Positions 27,458 through 36,331 of a stretch of 64,000 nt of DNA are shown piece by piece. Made by a program: the position numbers and the translations under genes. Each line of letters opens with the position of its first letter. Position 1 is the stretch's first letter. Origin of the DNA: Thalassobacillus sp. CUG 92003. GTDB taxonomy: Bacteria > Bacillota > Bacilli > Bacillales > Halobacillaceae. The stretch is taken from positions 1 to 64,000 of the forward strand of contig NZ_JABLSJ010000007.1 of assembly GCF_013618635.1 (NCBI RefSeq). The letters run 5' to 3'. The notes under the pieces are model-generated. The model saw only the letters and a program-made list of their open reading frames with translations, had not been told where the DNA came from and made no database searches.

Positions 27458-28402
27458 ATGAACTCGGCACACGACCAAAACCTAAAAGCATCATTAAATG
27501 AACGCAGTGGGTTTCAAGTATGGTGGCGCTTGTTGAGACCACATACGATTACGGCTGCGTTTGTACCCGTCTTTGTAGGCACTATGGTTGCCGCCCTGGA
27601 CGGCTCAATCAATTTTTGGTTATTTTCAGCCATGCTCGCTGCATCCATATTAATTCAGGTCGGCACAAACATGTTTAACGAATATTACGACTATATACGT
27701 GGACTGGACAATGAAACCTCTGTCGGTATTGGAGGAGCGATTGTACGGGATGGAGTGAGACCACGGACTGTCCTTGTGCTTGCGTTAACTTTTTTTGTCA
27801 TCGCTATTCTACTTGGTATATATATTTGTGCTTCATCAAGCTGGTGGATTGCTCTCATTGGTACGGTTTCAATGCTATGCGGTTATCTGTACACCGGAGG
27901 CCCATACCCACTCGCTTATACGCCTTTCGGAGAATTTGCCGCGGGATTATTTATGGGGACGATCATCATCGCCATCAGTTACTACATTCAAACCCTGGAG
28001 ATCACTACAGACATCATCCTTATCTCACTACCTGTCGCCTTGTTCGTTGGAGCGATATTACTGGCTAATAACATACGCGATCGTGAAGGGGATAAAACGA
28101 ATGGACGAAAGACCCTCGCCATCCTTTTTGGACATAAGGGTGCCGTCACATTTCTAAAGAGTATGTTTAGTGTTGCGTATGTTGCCACCGTCATCTTCAT
28201 TTTCGTAGGGATGCTGCCTCTCTGGTCATTCATTACGTTAATCAGTGGCTTCAAAGCTCGGGAAGCCGTACAGGGGTTCAAGCATAAATCTTCCCCACTT
28301 GAAATGATGCCTGCTATGAAAGCCACAGCCCAAACGAATACATTTTACGGACTGCTTCTAGGTCTTTCCTTATTACTAGAACTCAATTTCCCGATAAGTT
28401 GA
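27458..28402 (+). CDS. menA: 1,4-Dihydroxy-2-naphthoate polyprenyltransferase
   Basis: About 314 residues, a UbiA-family integral membrane enzyme with eight or nine helices. The first Asp-rich site is NMFNEYYDYIRGLDNE, the second NNIRDREGDKTNGRKT. It attaches the heptaprenyl tail to DHNA. The ATG at 27458 follows GAGGAGGG; a TTG five codons upstream overlaps that site and is rejected. Divergent from menF. Confidence 0.95.
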   Translation: MNSAHDQNLKASLNERSGFQVWWRLLRPHTITAAFVPVFVGTMVAALDGSINFWLFSAMLAASILIQVGTNMFNEYYDYIRGLDNETSVGIGGAIVRDGVRPRTVLVLALTFFVIAILLGIYICASSSWWIALIGTVSMLCGYLYTGGPYPLAYTPFGEFAAGLFMGTIIIAISYYIQTLEITTDIILISLPVALFVGAILLANNIRDREGDKTNGRKTLAILFGHKGAVTFLKSMFSVAYVATVIFIFVGMLPLWSFITLISGFKAREAVQGFKHKSSPLEMMPAMKATAQTNTFYGLLLGLSLLLELNFPIS

Positions 28403-28584
28403 GAACAAAGGCCCAAAGCGCCCCGGGAGCTCCGACATGCTTTAGCAAACCACCAGGAGGAAGGTGGTCTTTCCTTCCGCCGGATGGGTTGCTTATGTCG
28501 CGAGGAGCTGGGCGCTGGAGCCGGACGTGGCTTATGAAGTATGTGTGATTCACAGGTCCCGAATTTTATAGTTTCCTAAGCAAT
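28403..28584. repeat. Intergenic structured repeat, family B copy 2
   Basis: Second copy of the 12602-12769 repeat, same orientation, starting directly after the menA stop codon. Outer arms are GCGCCCCGGGAGCTCC against GGAGCTGGGCGC, with the conserved inner GGAGGAAGG/CCTTCC hairpin. It is about 14 bp longer than copy 1 near GGAGCCGGAC. Confidence 0.85.
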
Positions 28585-28608
28585 CAAAAAGAATAACACA
28601 ACACCATT

Positions 28609-28646
28609 CTCAGGCTGTCGAGAAAGACTCGGCAGCCTGAGTTTTT
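28609..28646 (+). terminator. Terminator downstream of menA
   Basis: CTCAGGCTGTCGAG...CTCGGCAGCCTGAG stem followed by T5. Confidence 0.8.
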
Positions 28647-28868
28647 CATTTTTCAACGTGGTCATTTGATTTTTTGTTTCAGAGAAAACTTGTGCCCGAG
28701 AACCATTTACTGCGAATAATAGTCCAATATATAGATCACTCCCTTACCCCCGAAAAATAAGGTTCCTACTATTCTGAAGCCCGCCAAACATGAAAAAGAT
28801 TGTCCTCCCTCTTGCAGGGGTGAGCTAGGCGAAAGAGAGTCTTTTTCTGACTTAAAGAACCTCCAAGA

Positions 28869-28976
28869 AGCGAAGCCCCTTCACTCCTGCGGAAGAACGC
28901 GTGAGCCGAGATCGCCGAGTGTGGTTTCGCAAGGGAGCTCGGGCGCTCGTCCGCGGAAAGGGAAGGGGCCATCGCT
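28869..28976. repeat. GC-rich palindromic repeat, family A copy 1
   Basis: Minus-strand-oriented member of family A. The outer arms AGCGA-AGCCCCTTC and GAAGGGGCC-ATCGCT pair with each other. The core shows TTTCCGCGGACGAGCGCCCGAG as read on the minus strand across 28930-28960 and TTCCGCAGGAGTG near the other arm. It is unusually AT-poor next to its neighbours and non-coding. Confidence 0.8.
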
Positions 28977-29115
28977 CCTGGCGGCAAGAAAAAAGCTTGC
29001 GGAAAAACAGGGATTTCTCCACAAGCTGAGAATGGCACAACGCCATTTTTTTCATCCTCCTTTATGTTTCAGTTATAATGAGCAGGGAAATAAAATTGTG
29101 AGAGGAATGAATGAG

Positions 29116-29502
29116 ATGGATTTGAACAATACGTTAATGAGCGCGCTAGGGATGGAATTAGAGACTTATCAAAAAGATTGTGTGATCATAACCATGCCTG
29201 TCGATGAGCGTACACACCAACCGATGGGATTCCTTCACGGCGGAGCTAGCGTCGCATTGGCTGAAACCGCCGCCAGCTTCGGTGCTTATTTGAATATTGA
29301 CCCGGACAAGCAACAAGTGTTTGGAATTGAAATAAATGCTAACCATATACGAAGTAAACGGGAAGGTACTGTCAAAGGAGAAGCTAGACCTATACACATC
29401 GGTCGTAACACGATGGTATGGGAAATTAACATCACCGATGAGAACGAGCAGTTGATTTCTGTTTCAAGGTGTACCATCGGAGTCGTTCCTAAGACGAAAT
29501 GA
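29116..29502 (+). CDS. menI: 1,4-Dihydroxy-2-naphthoyl-CoA hydrolase (hotdog thioesterase)
   Basis: About 128 residues, a PaaI/YdiI-type hotdog thioesterase closely similar to B. subtilis YuxO/MenI: FLHGGASVALAETAAS with the catalytic Glu, EINANHIRSKREGTVKGEA, HIGRNTMVWEI. It releases DHNA from DHNA-CoA for MenA. A frame open from 28921 runs through a GC repeat and is not coding there; AGAGGA nine bases before the ATG at 29116 sets the start. Near the men operon, unlike in B. subtilis. Confidence 0.9.
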   Translation: MDLNNTLMSALGMELETYQKDCVIITMPVDERTHQPMGFLHGGASVALAETAASFGAYLNIDPDKQQVFGIEINANHIRSKREGTVKGEARPIHIGRNTMVWEINITDENEQLISVSRCTIGVVPKTK

Positions 29503-29523
29503 TAAAGAAAGGGGCTTTAAGAT

Positions 29524-29883
29524 ATGCTGACTAATCAAGATATTCAACAATTCAAAGATCAATTGCTAGAGATGAAGCACGAAACACAAGAAGAACTTGA
29601 TCAATATCGCGAAAAGAAAGCCAACACCCATGATCCTAACGATGAAACTGGTGAACTTTCCAGCGTTACGGATCATAAAGGGAATTTAGGAACTGAACAG
29701 TTTGAACAAGAAAAAGAACTGACATTCTTTGAGCAGGCACGCGAACGCATGATGGAAATCGAGGATGCACTTGACCGAATTGAAAAAGGAACATTTGGGT
29801 TAAGTGAAAAATCCGGTAAACCAATTCCGAAAGAACGTCTTGAAGTTGCGCCTACCGCTCGCTTTCGCGTAGATGAAAGTTAA
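29524..29883 (+). CDS. DksA/TraR-like protein (YteA/YocK type) lacking all zinc cysteines
   Basis: A 119-residue coiled-coil protein with the bacilli-specific GELSSVTDHKGNLGTEQFEQEKEL block and a C-terminal stretch FGLSEKSGKPIPKERLEVAPTA that aligns with the DksA zinc finger. Ser94 and Ser97 stand where C4 fingers have CxxC, and there is no Cys in the whole protein. GAAAGGGGC lies before the ATG. Twenty bases after menI, so possibly co-transcribed. RNA-polymerase binding is possible by family, unproven for this branch. Confidence 0.8.
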   Translation: MLTNQDIQQFKDQLLEMKHETQEELDQYREKKANTHDPNDETGELSSVTDHKGNLGTEQFEQEKELTFFEQARERMMEIEDALDRIEKGTFGLSEKSGKPIPKERLEVAPTARFRVDES

Positions 29884-29903
29884 GCCTGGTTTTAATGAAG
29901 ACT

Positions 29904-30304
29904 GGCTCTGTTGAATTTCAGTGTTGATAGCCCCTTATAGGGAAGACTAGAACGTTTAGTCCGTTATGGTAGAAAGTCTTAGGTTGGCTGGGTAACAACT
30001 CGCTTTCCTGCGGGGAACCGCCGAGCCTCCTCGTTCGCTACGCTCTCTGTGGGGTCTCGCCGAGCTCCTTTTCCCGCGGGAGTCTCGTCGTTACCCAGCC
30101 AACCTATCTTTATTTTAGTGAACGGACCTTCTATAAGAGGAAAAGATTCACAATAGCTCAAGCGCTTCTGGAGAAACCATAGTAGTACGTGGAAATCGAT
30201 TCTTTCCCCGAAGCCCCAAACGCTCATAGTAACCAAGTCTTCCTGTTAGATGGGCATATATTGTGTAACGCTATTTTCAGTCAACAGCAACATTTAACAG
30301 CGCC
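29904..30304. mobile_element. MITE-like element with imperfect terminal inverted repeats
   Basis: The left end GGCTCTGTTGAATTTCAG (from 29904, continuing TGTTGAT) and the right end, read in reverse from 30304, GGCGCTGTTAAATGTTGC (continuing TGTTGAC) are related over about 25 bp. The 401-bp interior encodes nothing and contains family A repeat copy 2. No target duplication is visible. Similar ends occur at 62264 and 62979. Confidence 0.65.
29982..30104. repeat. GC-rich palindromic repeat, family A copy 2
   Basis: 123 bp. Outer arms GGTTGGCTGGGTAAC and GTTACCCAGCCAACC are perfect complements. Core blocks: ACTCGCTTTCCTGCGGGG, GCCGAGCCTCCTCG, TGTGGGGTCTCGCC and TTTTCCCGCGGGAGTCTCG. Confidence 0.85.
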
Positions 30305-30311
30305 AAAATTA

Positions 30312-30357
30312 AAATAAGCCGTCCAATTTCAACACGAATCGGACGGCTTATTTTTTT
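30312..30357 (-). terminator. Terminator of the M42 peptidase gene
   Basis: AAATAAGCCGTCC/GGACGGCTTATTT stem with A/T tracts on both flanks; probably bidirectional. Confidence 0.8.
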
Positions 30358-30398
30358 GAGTATGCGTAACAGGATTATACGTCTATCTTATCTAACGT

Positions 30399-31454
30399 TT
30401 AATCTAATGGATTCAAGCTTTCTTCACCTGTCATATTGGCAATCATGCTGACGAGCAATTCAATCTCCTCGTCGATATCTTGAATACTCGCTGTTTCAAC
30501 TGGGGAATGCATGTACCTGAGCCCGAGCGAAACAAGACTGATCGGCACGCCTTTTCCCGTCAAACGCATGCGATCGGCATCCGTTCCGGTCATCCGGGAG
30601 GTCAATTCATACTGCACGTTCATGTCCAGTGTCTTGGCCGTCTTTTCAAGCATTTGATTGATTTTCAGGTTGATCGGTGCACCTTTAGCAAGCACCGGTC
30701 CTTTTTCAAGTCTGATATCCCCGTGCTTATTTTTATTAACGCCTGGATAATCCGTAGCAAATGTCACGTCGCACGCAAGCGCCATGTCCGGTTCAATCCC
30801 GGCCGCTGCAAAATAGGCGCCACCCATATTTGTTTCTTCATTTACGGTACTTGCAGCGTACACACCTACATTCAATTTGTGTTTGGACAATTTCCGTAGT
30901 ACTTCACCTACAATAAACTGACCGGTACGATTATCGAGTCCGCGCCCCGAGATATAACGATCCATAAGCACTTCTGGCTCTCTTTTATAAACAGCCAAAT
31001 CTCCTATTTGTACTAAGCTTTCCATTTCAGCTTGCGACTTTGCTCCGCAATCAATAAACAAATCTTCCAGACCAAAGTCATCTTTCAACCCTCCATGGTG
31101 CTGAGCATTAACTCCGATCACGCCTGTCACGGTTTTGGCATAACCCATCACATCAACTTTCATTCCGACAGCTGCTTTCGGATTGATGCCTCCCATTTTG
31201 TCAAAGTGTAGATATCCCTGTTCATCAATACGATTGATGACGAGTGCAATTTCATCACAGTGGCCAGCCAACAAGATTTTAAAATCAGCCTTCGGGTTCA
31301 ATACAGCAATAGCATTCCCAGCATTATCCGTTCTCATGTCATCCGCGAACGGCTCTACTTCCTTGATCCATCGCTTTTGAATACCCATCTCCATGCTGGA
31401 GGGGGACGGGGTTTGCAGTAATTCCATTAAGAATTCCAGACGATTCGTTTCCAT
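30399..31454 (-). CDS. ytoP: M42-family metallo-aminopeptidase (YtoP-like)
   Basis: A 351-residue di-zinc peptidase of the M42/glutamyl-aminopeptidase group. Metal ligands are visible in LLAGHCDEIAL (His, Asp), SGRGLDNRTG (bridging Asp), STVNEETNMGG (catalytic and metal Glu), ACDVTFATDYPG and RYMHSPVETA (His). Cytoplasmic, usually a large oligomer trimming peptides. GGGAGG precedes the ATG. Length and neighbourhood fit B. subtilis YtoP. Confidence 0.88.
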   Translation of the reverse strand: METNRLEFLMELLQTPSPSSMEMGIQKRWIKEVEPFADDMRTDNAGNAIAVLNPKADFKILLAGHCDEIALVINRIDEQGYLHFDKMGGINPKAAVGMKVDVMGYAKTVTGVIGVNAQHHGGLKDDFGLEDLFIDCGAKSQAEMESLVQIGDLAVYKREPEVLMDRYISGRGLDNRTGQFIVGEVLRKLSKHKLNVGVYAASTVNEETNMGGAYFAAAGIEPDMALACDVTFATDYPGVNKNKHGDIRLEKGPVLAKGAPINLKINQMLEKTAKTLDMNVQYELTSRMTGTDADRMRLTGKGVPISLVSLGLRYMHSPVETASIQDIDEEIELLVSMIANMTGEESLNPLD

Positions 31455-31626
31455 ATGTATGACCTCCCTTATATGCCTATCATACCAAAAAAAGTGGAGA
31501 CTTTTTCAAACCCAACTCATATTTCCCTGGATGATACAATTCAGTGCAAAATTTTTATGACAATATGCTTAATCCATCGCTGTTTCGGGAATCACCTCTA
31601 GTATGTGACATTTAGGAGGTTTAAGT

Positions 31627-32184
31627 ATGAAGCTTGAAGACTATTTTATTAAAGGATTGACTCCACAAGAATACATTGATTCGATGGAGACCCACCAACA
31701 GGATTTAGTCTATATATACGAGCATTTCCAACTCCCCTCAGAGGATCAACCATTTTTTGAGCGACTGCAACAACGGAATTTGCGCGTAATCGTGTTAACA
31801 GAAGATTGGTGCGGGGATGCTATGCTCAATATTCCGATTCTGCTGAGACTTGCTGAAACCGGCCATATGAATGTTCATATGCTGCTTAGAGATGAAAATG
31901 AAGATTTGATGGATCAGTATTTAACGAACGGGACATCCCGATCCATTCCTAAGTTCATTTTTCTTGATGTCGATGGAAATGAAATTACCAACTGGGGACC
32001 TCGTGCGCCTGAACCCCAGGCTTTCATCGATGACGCTATGTCGAAGCTCCCTTCGGATGACGATGATAATTTTAAAGAAAAACGAAACGAGATGCTGCAA
32101 TTCATCACAAAGGCTTTCCGTGATAATCAGGATTTCTGGTATAACGTTTACGACGATCTAAAACAGACACTTCAACCTAAGTAA
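31627..32184 (+). CDS. Thioredoxin-fold protein with single active-site Cys
   Basis: A 185-residue cytoplasmic protein. A thioredoxin-like core reads VIVLTEDWCGDAMLNIPILL with Cys62; the second Cys of CxxC is Ala65. SIPKFIFLDVDGNEI supplies the cis-Pro strand. The C-terminal helical extension is acidic. The WCGDA pattern is usual for the Bacillus Thioredoxin_9-like group, so the missing Cys is family-typical and not a mutation. Reductase activity of a monothiol kind is possible; no partner is evident. TTAGGAGG precedes the ATG. Confidence 0.78.
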   Translation: MKLEDYFIKGLTPQEYIDSMETHQQDLVYIYEHFQLPSEDQPFFERLQQRNLRVIVLTEDWCGDAMLNIPILLRLAETGHMNVHMLLRDENEDLMDQYLTNGTSRSIPKFIFLDVDGNEITNWGPRAPEPQAFIDDAMSKLPSDDDDNFKEKRNEMLQFITKAFRDNQDFWYNVYDDLKQTLQPK

Positions 32185-32211
32185 CAGGAAGAAGGACAAC
32201 AAGTTCTAGTA

Positions 32212-32246
32212 CAAAAACGCTTTGATCACGATCAAAGCGTTTTTGT
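32212..32246 (+). terminator. Terminator after the thioredoxin-like gene
   Basis: AAAAACGCTTTGATC/GATCAAAGCGTTTTT, perfect stem. Confidence 0.85.
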
Positions 32247-32369
32247 TATACACATTCTACCTTCCCTCGTTAGGCACACCTTATCTGGCTGTATCAAGGA
32301 TTTTTGCTGGAGACTTTTTAAAGGCGCACCCTTTGGACATACTGGTAAAAAAAGGAGTCCATTAAACAG

Positions 32370-33365
32370 ATGCAGCTATTCCTACGTTATTATTTTCATC
32401 TTCCTATATTTCTCAGGCTTTTGCTTACTGTCATCCTTTTCATGATCACATTCGGAATCATCATCCATATACTGGAACCAGTCAATTTCCCAACCCTATT
32501 CGACGGGATATGGTGGGCCTTCGTCACGGGTGCCACTGTAGGATATGGGGATTACGTTCCTTTGAGCACCACGGGAAAAATTGTCGCCATTATGCTAATT
32601 TTAGCTGGAGGAGGTTTGGTCACCTTTTACATGGCGACGATTTCAGCAAGCACTTTAACGCACGAGCAAGACCTTTCCAAAGGTAAGGTAGAGTTCAAGG
32701 GCAAAGACCATATTATTCTGGTAGGCTGGAATGAACGAACGCGACAGCTTATCCAAATTATTCGTGAACACTTTCCATCTGACCAAATTGTGTTGGTCGA
32801 TCATACCATGGACAAACTTGATTACCGGCACTCGCATGTCCATTTCATAAAAGGGGATATCACAGAAGATAAAGTGATGGATAAAGCAAATGTCAAACTT
32901 GCTCGCAGTGCGATGGTGACCGCAGACCCCTCACGGAAAGAAAAGCAATCGGATCAATTTATTATTCACAGTATCGTCGCTCTAATCGGATACAACGCAA
33001 ATTTGACGATTATAGCAGAAATCTTGACCGAAAATCAGCGCATCAACGCATTGCGCGCTGGGGCTAAAACCGTACTGCGTTCAAATGATTTCATGAGCAG
33101 TCTTTTCTATCATGAATTATATCGTAGTGAACCGGCTCAACCTTTTCAGTTGCTCCTGGACATCCTGACAGAACGTAAATTTCTTGAAGAACAGCTGCCG
33201 AAAGAACTTAAGGGAAAACCCGTTACAGACGGACTGCATTTATATTTGGAAGAAAATCGCCAACTCATCGGCTATAAACGGGATGGGAAGCTTCATATGG
33301 ATCTGACCCCCCAACAATTTTTTCAAAGCAACGACACGTTGATTTTTTTATCCCCGCTTCGCTAA
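32370..33365 (+). CDS. yugO: K+ channel with RCK (TrkA) domain, YugO-like
   Basis: A 331-residue two-TM potassium channel. TM1 lies near 15-36, the pore carries the selectivity filter TVGYGD (56-61), TM2 spans about 71-90 and the cytoplasmic RCK domain begins DHIILVGWNERTRQLI. TrkA_C-like sequence fills the end. B. subtilis YugO, in the same neighbourhood, mediates K+ efflux and electrical signalling in biofilms. AAAGGAG lies 12 bases before the ATG. It overlaps yugN tail to tail by 18 bases. Confidence 0.88.
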   Translation: MQLFLRYYFHLPIFLRLLLTVILFMITFGIIIHILEPVNFPTLFDGIWWAFVTGATVGYGDYVPLSTTGKIVAIMLILAGGGLVTFYMATISASTLTHEQDLSKGKVEFKGKDHIILVGWNERTRQLIQIIREHFPSDQIVLVDHTMDKLDYRHSHVHFIKGDITEDKVMDKANVKLARSAMVTADPSRKEKQSDQFIIHSIVALIGYNANLTIIAEILTENQRINALRAGAKTVLRSNDFMSSLFYHELYRSEPAQPFQLLLDILTERKFLEEQLPKELKGKPVTDGLHLYLEENRQLIGYKRDGKLHMDLTPQQFFQSNDTLIFLSPLR

Positions 33366-33767
33366 CAAAACCTGTTCCGCTTTTTGCAAAGCGTCCTGAC
33401 CGATGGGGATATATTCTTCCGGAAAGGAAGCATCTTTGTCTACAGGTTCTGAGAATTGATTAAAAGCCGCTTTAAGATTGCCGCTTTTCACATTATCGTC
33501 TAATCCAGGTTGGTATTTATGGGATAAAAGAAACGGCTCCCCCATTTCAACAAGGGAAGGTCCTTCACGGTCATCTAAGAACCCTTCGCGAACGGAGAAA
33601 GGGAGGCGAAGCGTTTGATATCCTACATGATCAGCGAGCTGATAGTCCAAATAGCCGTGGTCATAATCCCAGTTGCTTGCTAAGATGAACCCTAATGGAG
33701 CAAGCTGTTGCTCTATTTCATTAAATGAGAAAGTCTCACCTGTTAATTGCGATTCTAATGGAATCAT
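33348..33767 (-). CDS. yugN: YugN-like family protein
   Basis: A 139-residue cytoplasmic protein of the YugN family: MIPLESQLTGETFSFNEIE, GFILASNWDYDHGYLDYQL and PLGQ-like C-terminal helix (IPIGQDALQKAEQVL). AAAGGAGG stands upstream. The yugO/yugN/pgi arrangement is as in B. subtilis. Function unknown. Confidence 0.87.
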   Translation of the reverse strand: MIPLESQLTGETFSFNEIEQQLAPLGFILASNWDYDHGYLDYQLADHVGYQTLRLPFSVREGFLDDREGPSLVEMGEPFLLSHKYQPGLDDNVKSGNLKAAFNQFSEPVDKDASFPEEYIPIGQDALQKAEQVLLAKRG

Positions 33768-33831
33768 AATTTTTCCTCCTTTTTCTCGTTAGCTTTTGCA
33801 GGAAGAGATAAAATTATGAAATCCCTGCGGC

Positions 33832-33873
33832 AAAAAAACGGCGGGTTCACCTCGTCACGAGGAGAACACCGCC
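33832..33873 (-). terminator. Terminator of pgi
   Basis: GGCGGTGTTCTCCTCG/CGAGGTGAACCCGCC on the minus strand followed by T7. Confidence 0.85.
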
Positions 33874-33881
33874 ACCACATA

Positions 33882-35231
33882 TTATGATAATCGATTTTCG
33901 AGTTCAGCTTTTTCAGCTTCAAAACCTGGTTTACCTAATAACGCAAACATGTTCTTCTTATAAGCCTCCACGCCAGGCTGATCAAATGGATTGACGCCTA
34001 ATAAATAGCCGCTGATTGCGCAGGCTTTTTCAAAGAAATAGACCAAATACCCAAATGTATAGGCATCTCGTTTCGGCATGTTGATGATCAAATTCGGAAC
34101 GTCTCCATCGGTATGGGCAAGCAATGTGCCTTCAAATGCCTTGTGATTGACTTCATCAACAGTTTTACCAGCAAGGTAATTGAGTCCATCCATGTCCTGT
34201 TCATTCGCTTCAATCGTTATATCTGAACTTGGCTCTTTTACTTTGAGAACCGTTTCAAATAATTGTTTTCGTCCATCTTGTACATATTGTCCTAAGGAAT
34301 GAAGATCCGTGGAAAAATTCGCTGAAGCAGGAAAAATACCTTTTTCATCCTTTCCTTCACTCTCCCCGAACAATTGCTTCCACCATTCACCAAAGTATTG
34401 TAATGAAGGTTCATAATTGATGATCATTTCGATTGATTTCCCTTTATTGTAAAGCACATTACGGACAGCAGCATATTGATAGGCTGGGTTTTCACTTAAA
34501 TGCGGCGTAGCCAAGTCGGTTTGTGCAGCATGAGCGCCGTTCATCATCGCATCAATGTCAATTCCGCTCGCAGCTATAGGCAACAACCCGACTGCCGTCA
34601 AAACTGAATAACGTCCACCTACATCATTCGGCACGACGAACGATTCGTATCCCTCTTCAGTGGCTAACGTTTTGAGAGCTCCCTTTTGTTGATCAGTGGT
34701 AGCATAAATACGTTCGTTGGCTTCTTCACGTCCATATTTTTCTTCCATGAAGTTTTTCAGGAGACGGAACGCAATCGCCGGCTCTGTTGTCGTACCGCTT
34801 TTGGAGATGACGTTGACGGAAACGTCTTTGTTTTCAAGCACATCAAATAATTCATTCAAATAGGGGGCGCTCAAGCTGTTTCCCACAAAAAACACTTGCG
34901 GGCCTTCCCGCTTGTCTGATGTTAATTCGTTGTGGAAGCTATGGTTGAGCATATCAACCGCTGCCCGTGCACCTAAGTACGATCCGCCTATGCCGATCAC
35001 AAGCAGAACATCCGAGTCTGATTTGATTTTTTCAGCGGCACGTTTGATCCGTTCAAATTCCTCTTGGTCATAGTTTGTGGGCAGGTCCACCCAGCCTAAA
35101 AATTCAGCTCCTGCTCCCTTTTTTTCGTGCAGGCTCCGGTGTGCAAGCTGAACCATTTCGTCCATATATTCCAATTCGTGTTCATCCATAAAGTTCAATG
35201 CTTTCTGATAATCAAAGCTAACATGTGTCAA
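33882..35231 (-). CDS. pgi: Glucose-6-phosphate isomerase
   Basis: A 449-residue isomerase (glucose-6-P to fructose-6-P). [32 protein letters not shown] (phosphate site), [19 protein letters not shown] and [20 protein letters not shown] are intact. A TTG at 35231 preceded by GGAGGGA is chosen: the protein then starts (M)THVSFDY as in B. subtilis, while the longer frame adds an N-terminal stretch over the ribosome site. Confidence 0.97.
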   Translation of the reverse strand: MTHVSFDYQKALNFMDEHELEYMDEMVQLAHRSLHEKKGAGAEFLGWVDLPTNYDQEEFERIKRAAEKIKSDSDVLLVIGIGGSYLGARAAVDMLNHSFHNELTSDKREGPQVFFVGNSLSAPYLNELFDVLENKDVSVNVISKSGTTTEPAIAFRLLKNFMEEKYGREEANERIYATTDQQKGALKTLATEEGYESFVVPNDVGGRYSVLTAVGLLPIAASGIDIDAMMNGAHAAQTDLATPHLSENPAYQYAAVRNVLYNKGKSIEMIINYEPSLQYFGEWWKQLFGESEGKDEKGIFPASANFSTDLHSLGQYVQDGRKQLFETVLKVKEPSSDITIEANEQDMDGLNYLAGKTVDEVNHKAFEGTLLAHTDGDVPNLIINMPKRDAYTFGYLVYFFEKACAISGYLLGVNPFDQPGVEAYKKNMFALLGKPGFEAEKAELENRLS

Positions 35232-35272
35232 AATGGTTCCCTCCATTTTTTTATATAATATCAATCATTTTC

Positions 35273-35301
35273 ACCATATCGGAACGCTGAAAACAATTCA
35301 A
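35273..35301 (-). promoter_or_regulatory. Possible promoter of pgi
   Basis: TTGAAT (35296-35301), 17-bp spacer, TATGGT (35273-35278) on the minus strand; the boxes are weak. Confidence 0.4.
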
Positions 35302-35469
35302 GCAATCATTCCCTCTGAACCGTGAAATCTGAGATCAACATGATTTTACTCTCCAAACCATAAATTAAGTCACTTCGAATGCTCGACGCGACAAAAAATA
35401 TCCATGTATAAAATTTTTTAAGCTAGCTCATGCTATCAATGAATCAAACGTTAATAGGAGGCATGCAAA

Positions 35470-35706
35470 ATGAATACGATTCAAAAAATCGCATTGATCT
35501 TAGTTATTATTGGAGCTATTAACTGGGGATTAATTGGGTTGTTCCAATATGACCTAGTCGCTGGACTATTTGGCGGCGGAGAACAAAGTGGCGCGTTTGC
35601 ACGTGTCATTTATACACTGGTAGGTATCAGTGGTTTAGTCGCGATCTCACTGTTCATGTCCGAAGAAGAAATGGCTGACCAGAGAGTCGAAGAACCAACC
35701 AAGTAA
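35470..35706 (+). CDS. yuzA: DUF378 membrane protein YuzA
   Basis: A 78-residue membrane protein with two helices: IALILVIIGAINWGLIGLF and VIYTLVGISGLVAISLF. NWGLIG...YDLV is the DUF378 signature. AATAGGAGG lies before the ATG. Function unknown. Confidence 0.88.
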   Translation: MNTIQKIALILVIIGAINWGLIGLFQYDLVAGLFGGGEQSGAFARVIYTLVGISGLVAISLFMSEEEMADQRVEEPTK

Positions 35707-35713
35707 CAAAATT

Positions 35714-35745
35714 GAGGCAAGGCTTTTAACATAAAGCCTTGCCTC
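35714..35745 (+). terminator. Terminator between yuzA and yugI
   Basis: GAGGCAAGGCTTT/AAAGCCTTGCCTC, perfect stem between convergent genes. Confidence 0.85.
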
Positions 35746-35762
35746 AAACTATTTTACAGGCA

Positions 35763-36143
35763 CTATTTACGATACTTGTCGCGGTCGTCGGATTGTTTAA
35801 GCCAATCTTCAAGCTTATCTTTTAGTGAATTAAAGCCAGCTGTAGAATCTTCTTGTTGCGGTGCTTGCTTTTGAGGACGACGTTGCTGCTTCTTCGGTTC
35901 TTCCTGTGTAGCGCGTATGGAGAGGGAGTACTTGTTCTTATTTTCATCAATATTCAAGATTTTGACCGTTACCTCATCACCTTCAGATAAATGCTCATTG
36001 ATATCCTTTACGAAGCCATGAGTCACCTCTGAAATGTGAACTAATCCCTGTACCTTATCATCTAAGGCTACGAATGCCCCGTACGGCTGAATTCCAGTTA
36101 CTTTACCATCTAACACTTGACCTTCTTGAAACTTCTCTGACAT
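35763..36143 (-). CDS. yugI: S1-domain RNA-binding protein YugI (general stress protein 13)
   Basis: About 126 residues: an S1 domain (GQVLDGKVTGIQPYGAFVAL, GLVHISEVTHGFVKDI, VKILNIDENKNKYSLSIRA) followed by a Gln/Pro/Lys-rich linker and a short acidic helix. B. subtilis YugI associates with ribosomes. The ATG at 36143 with AGGAG is used; an in-frame start 27 codons upstream has no ribosome site. Confidence 0.88.
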   Translation of the reverse strand: MSEKFQEGQVLDGKVTGIQPYGAFVALDDKVQGLVHISEVTHGFVKDINEHLSEGDEVTVKILNIDENKNKYSLSIRATQEEPKKQQRRPQKQAPQQEDSTAGFNSLKDKLEDWLKQSDDRDKYRK

Positions 36144-36299
36144 GCTATACAACTCCTGATATAAATTATATTCGCTTCTTTTCACGCAATTATTAATTTT
36201 ATCATAAAATGATACGCTTATCAAAAATCTTATTATTCGAGTTTCTTAATTTGACCGAAATAAAAAAGTCGGATTATTTATTTTTTTCTGAAATTTTTG

Positions 36300-36325
36300 G
36301 TTTAACTTCACCACCAAGCGGATAT
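36300..36325 (+). promoter_or_regulatory. Sigma-B-like promoter upstream of patB
   Basis: GTTTAA (36300-36305), 14-bp spacer, GGATAT (36320-36325), one base from the GGGTAT consensus of the general stress factor. It points towards the orphan terminator at 36366-36395. Confidence 0.45.
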
Positions 36326-36331
36326 ACATAA

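Noticed and set aside
28921-29115. N-terminal extension of the menI frame
   Set aside because: It runs through a GC-rich repeat; homologues start near MDLNNTL and a ribosome site supports 29116.
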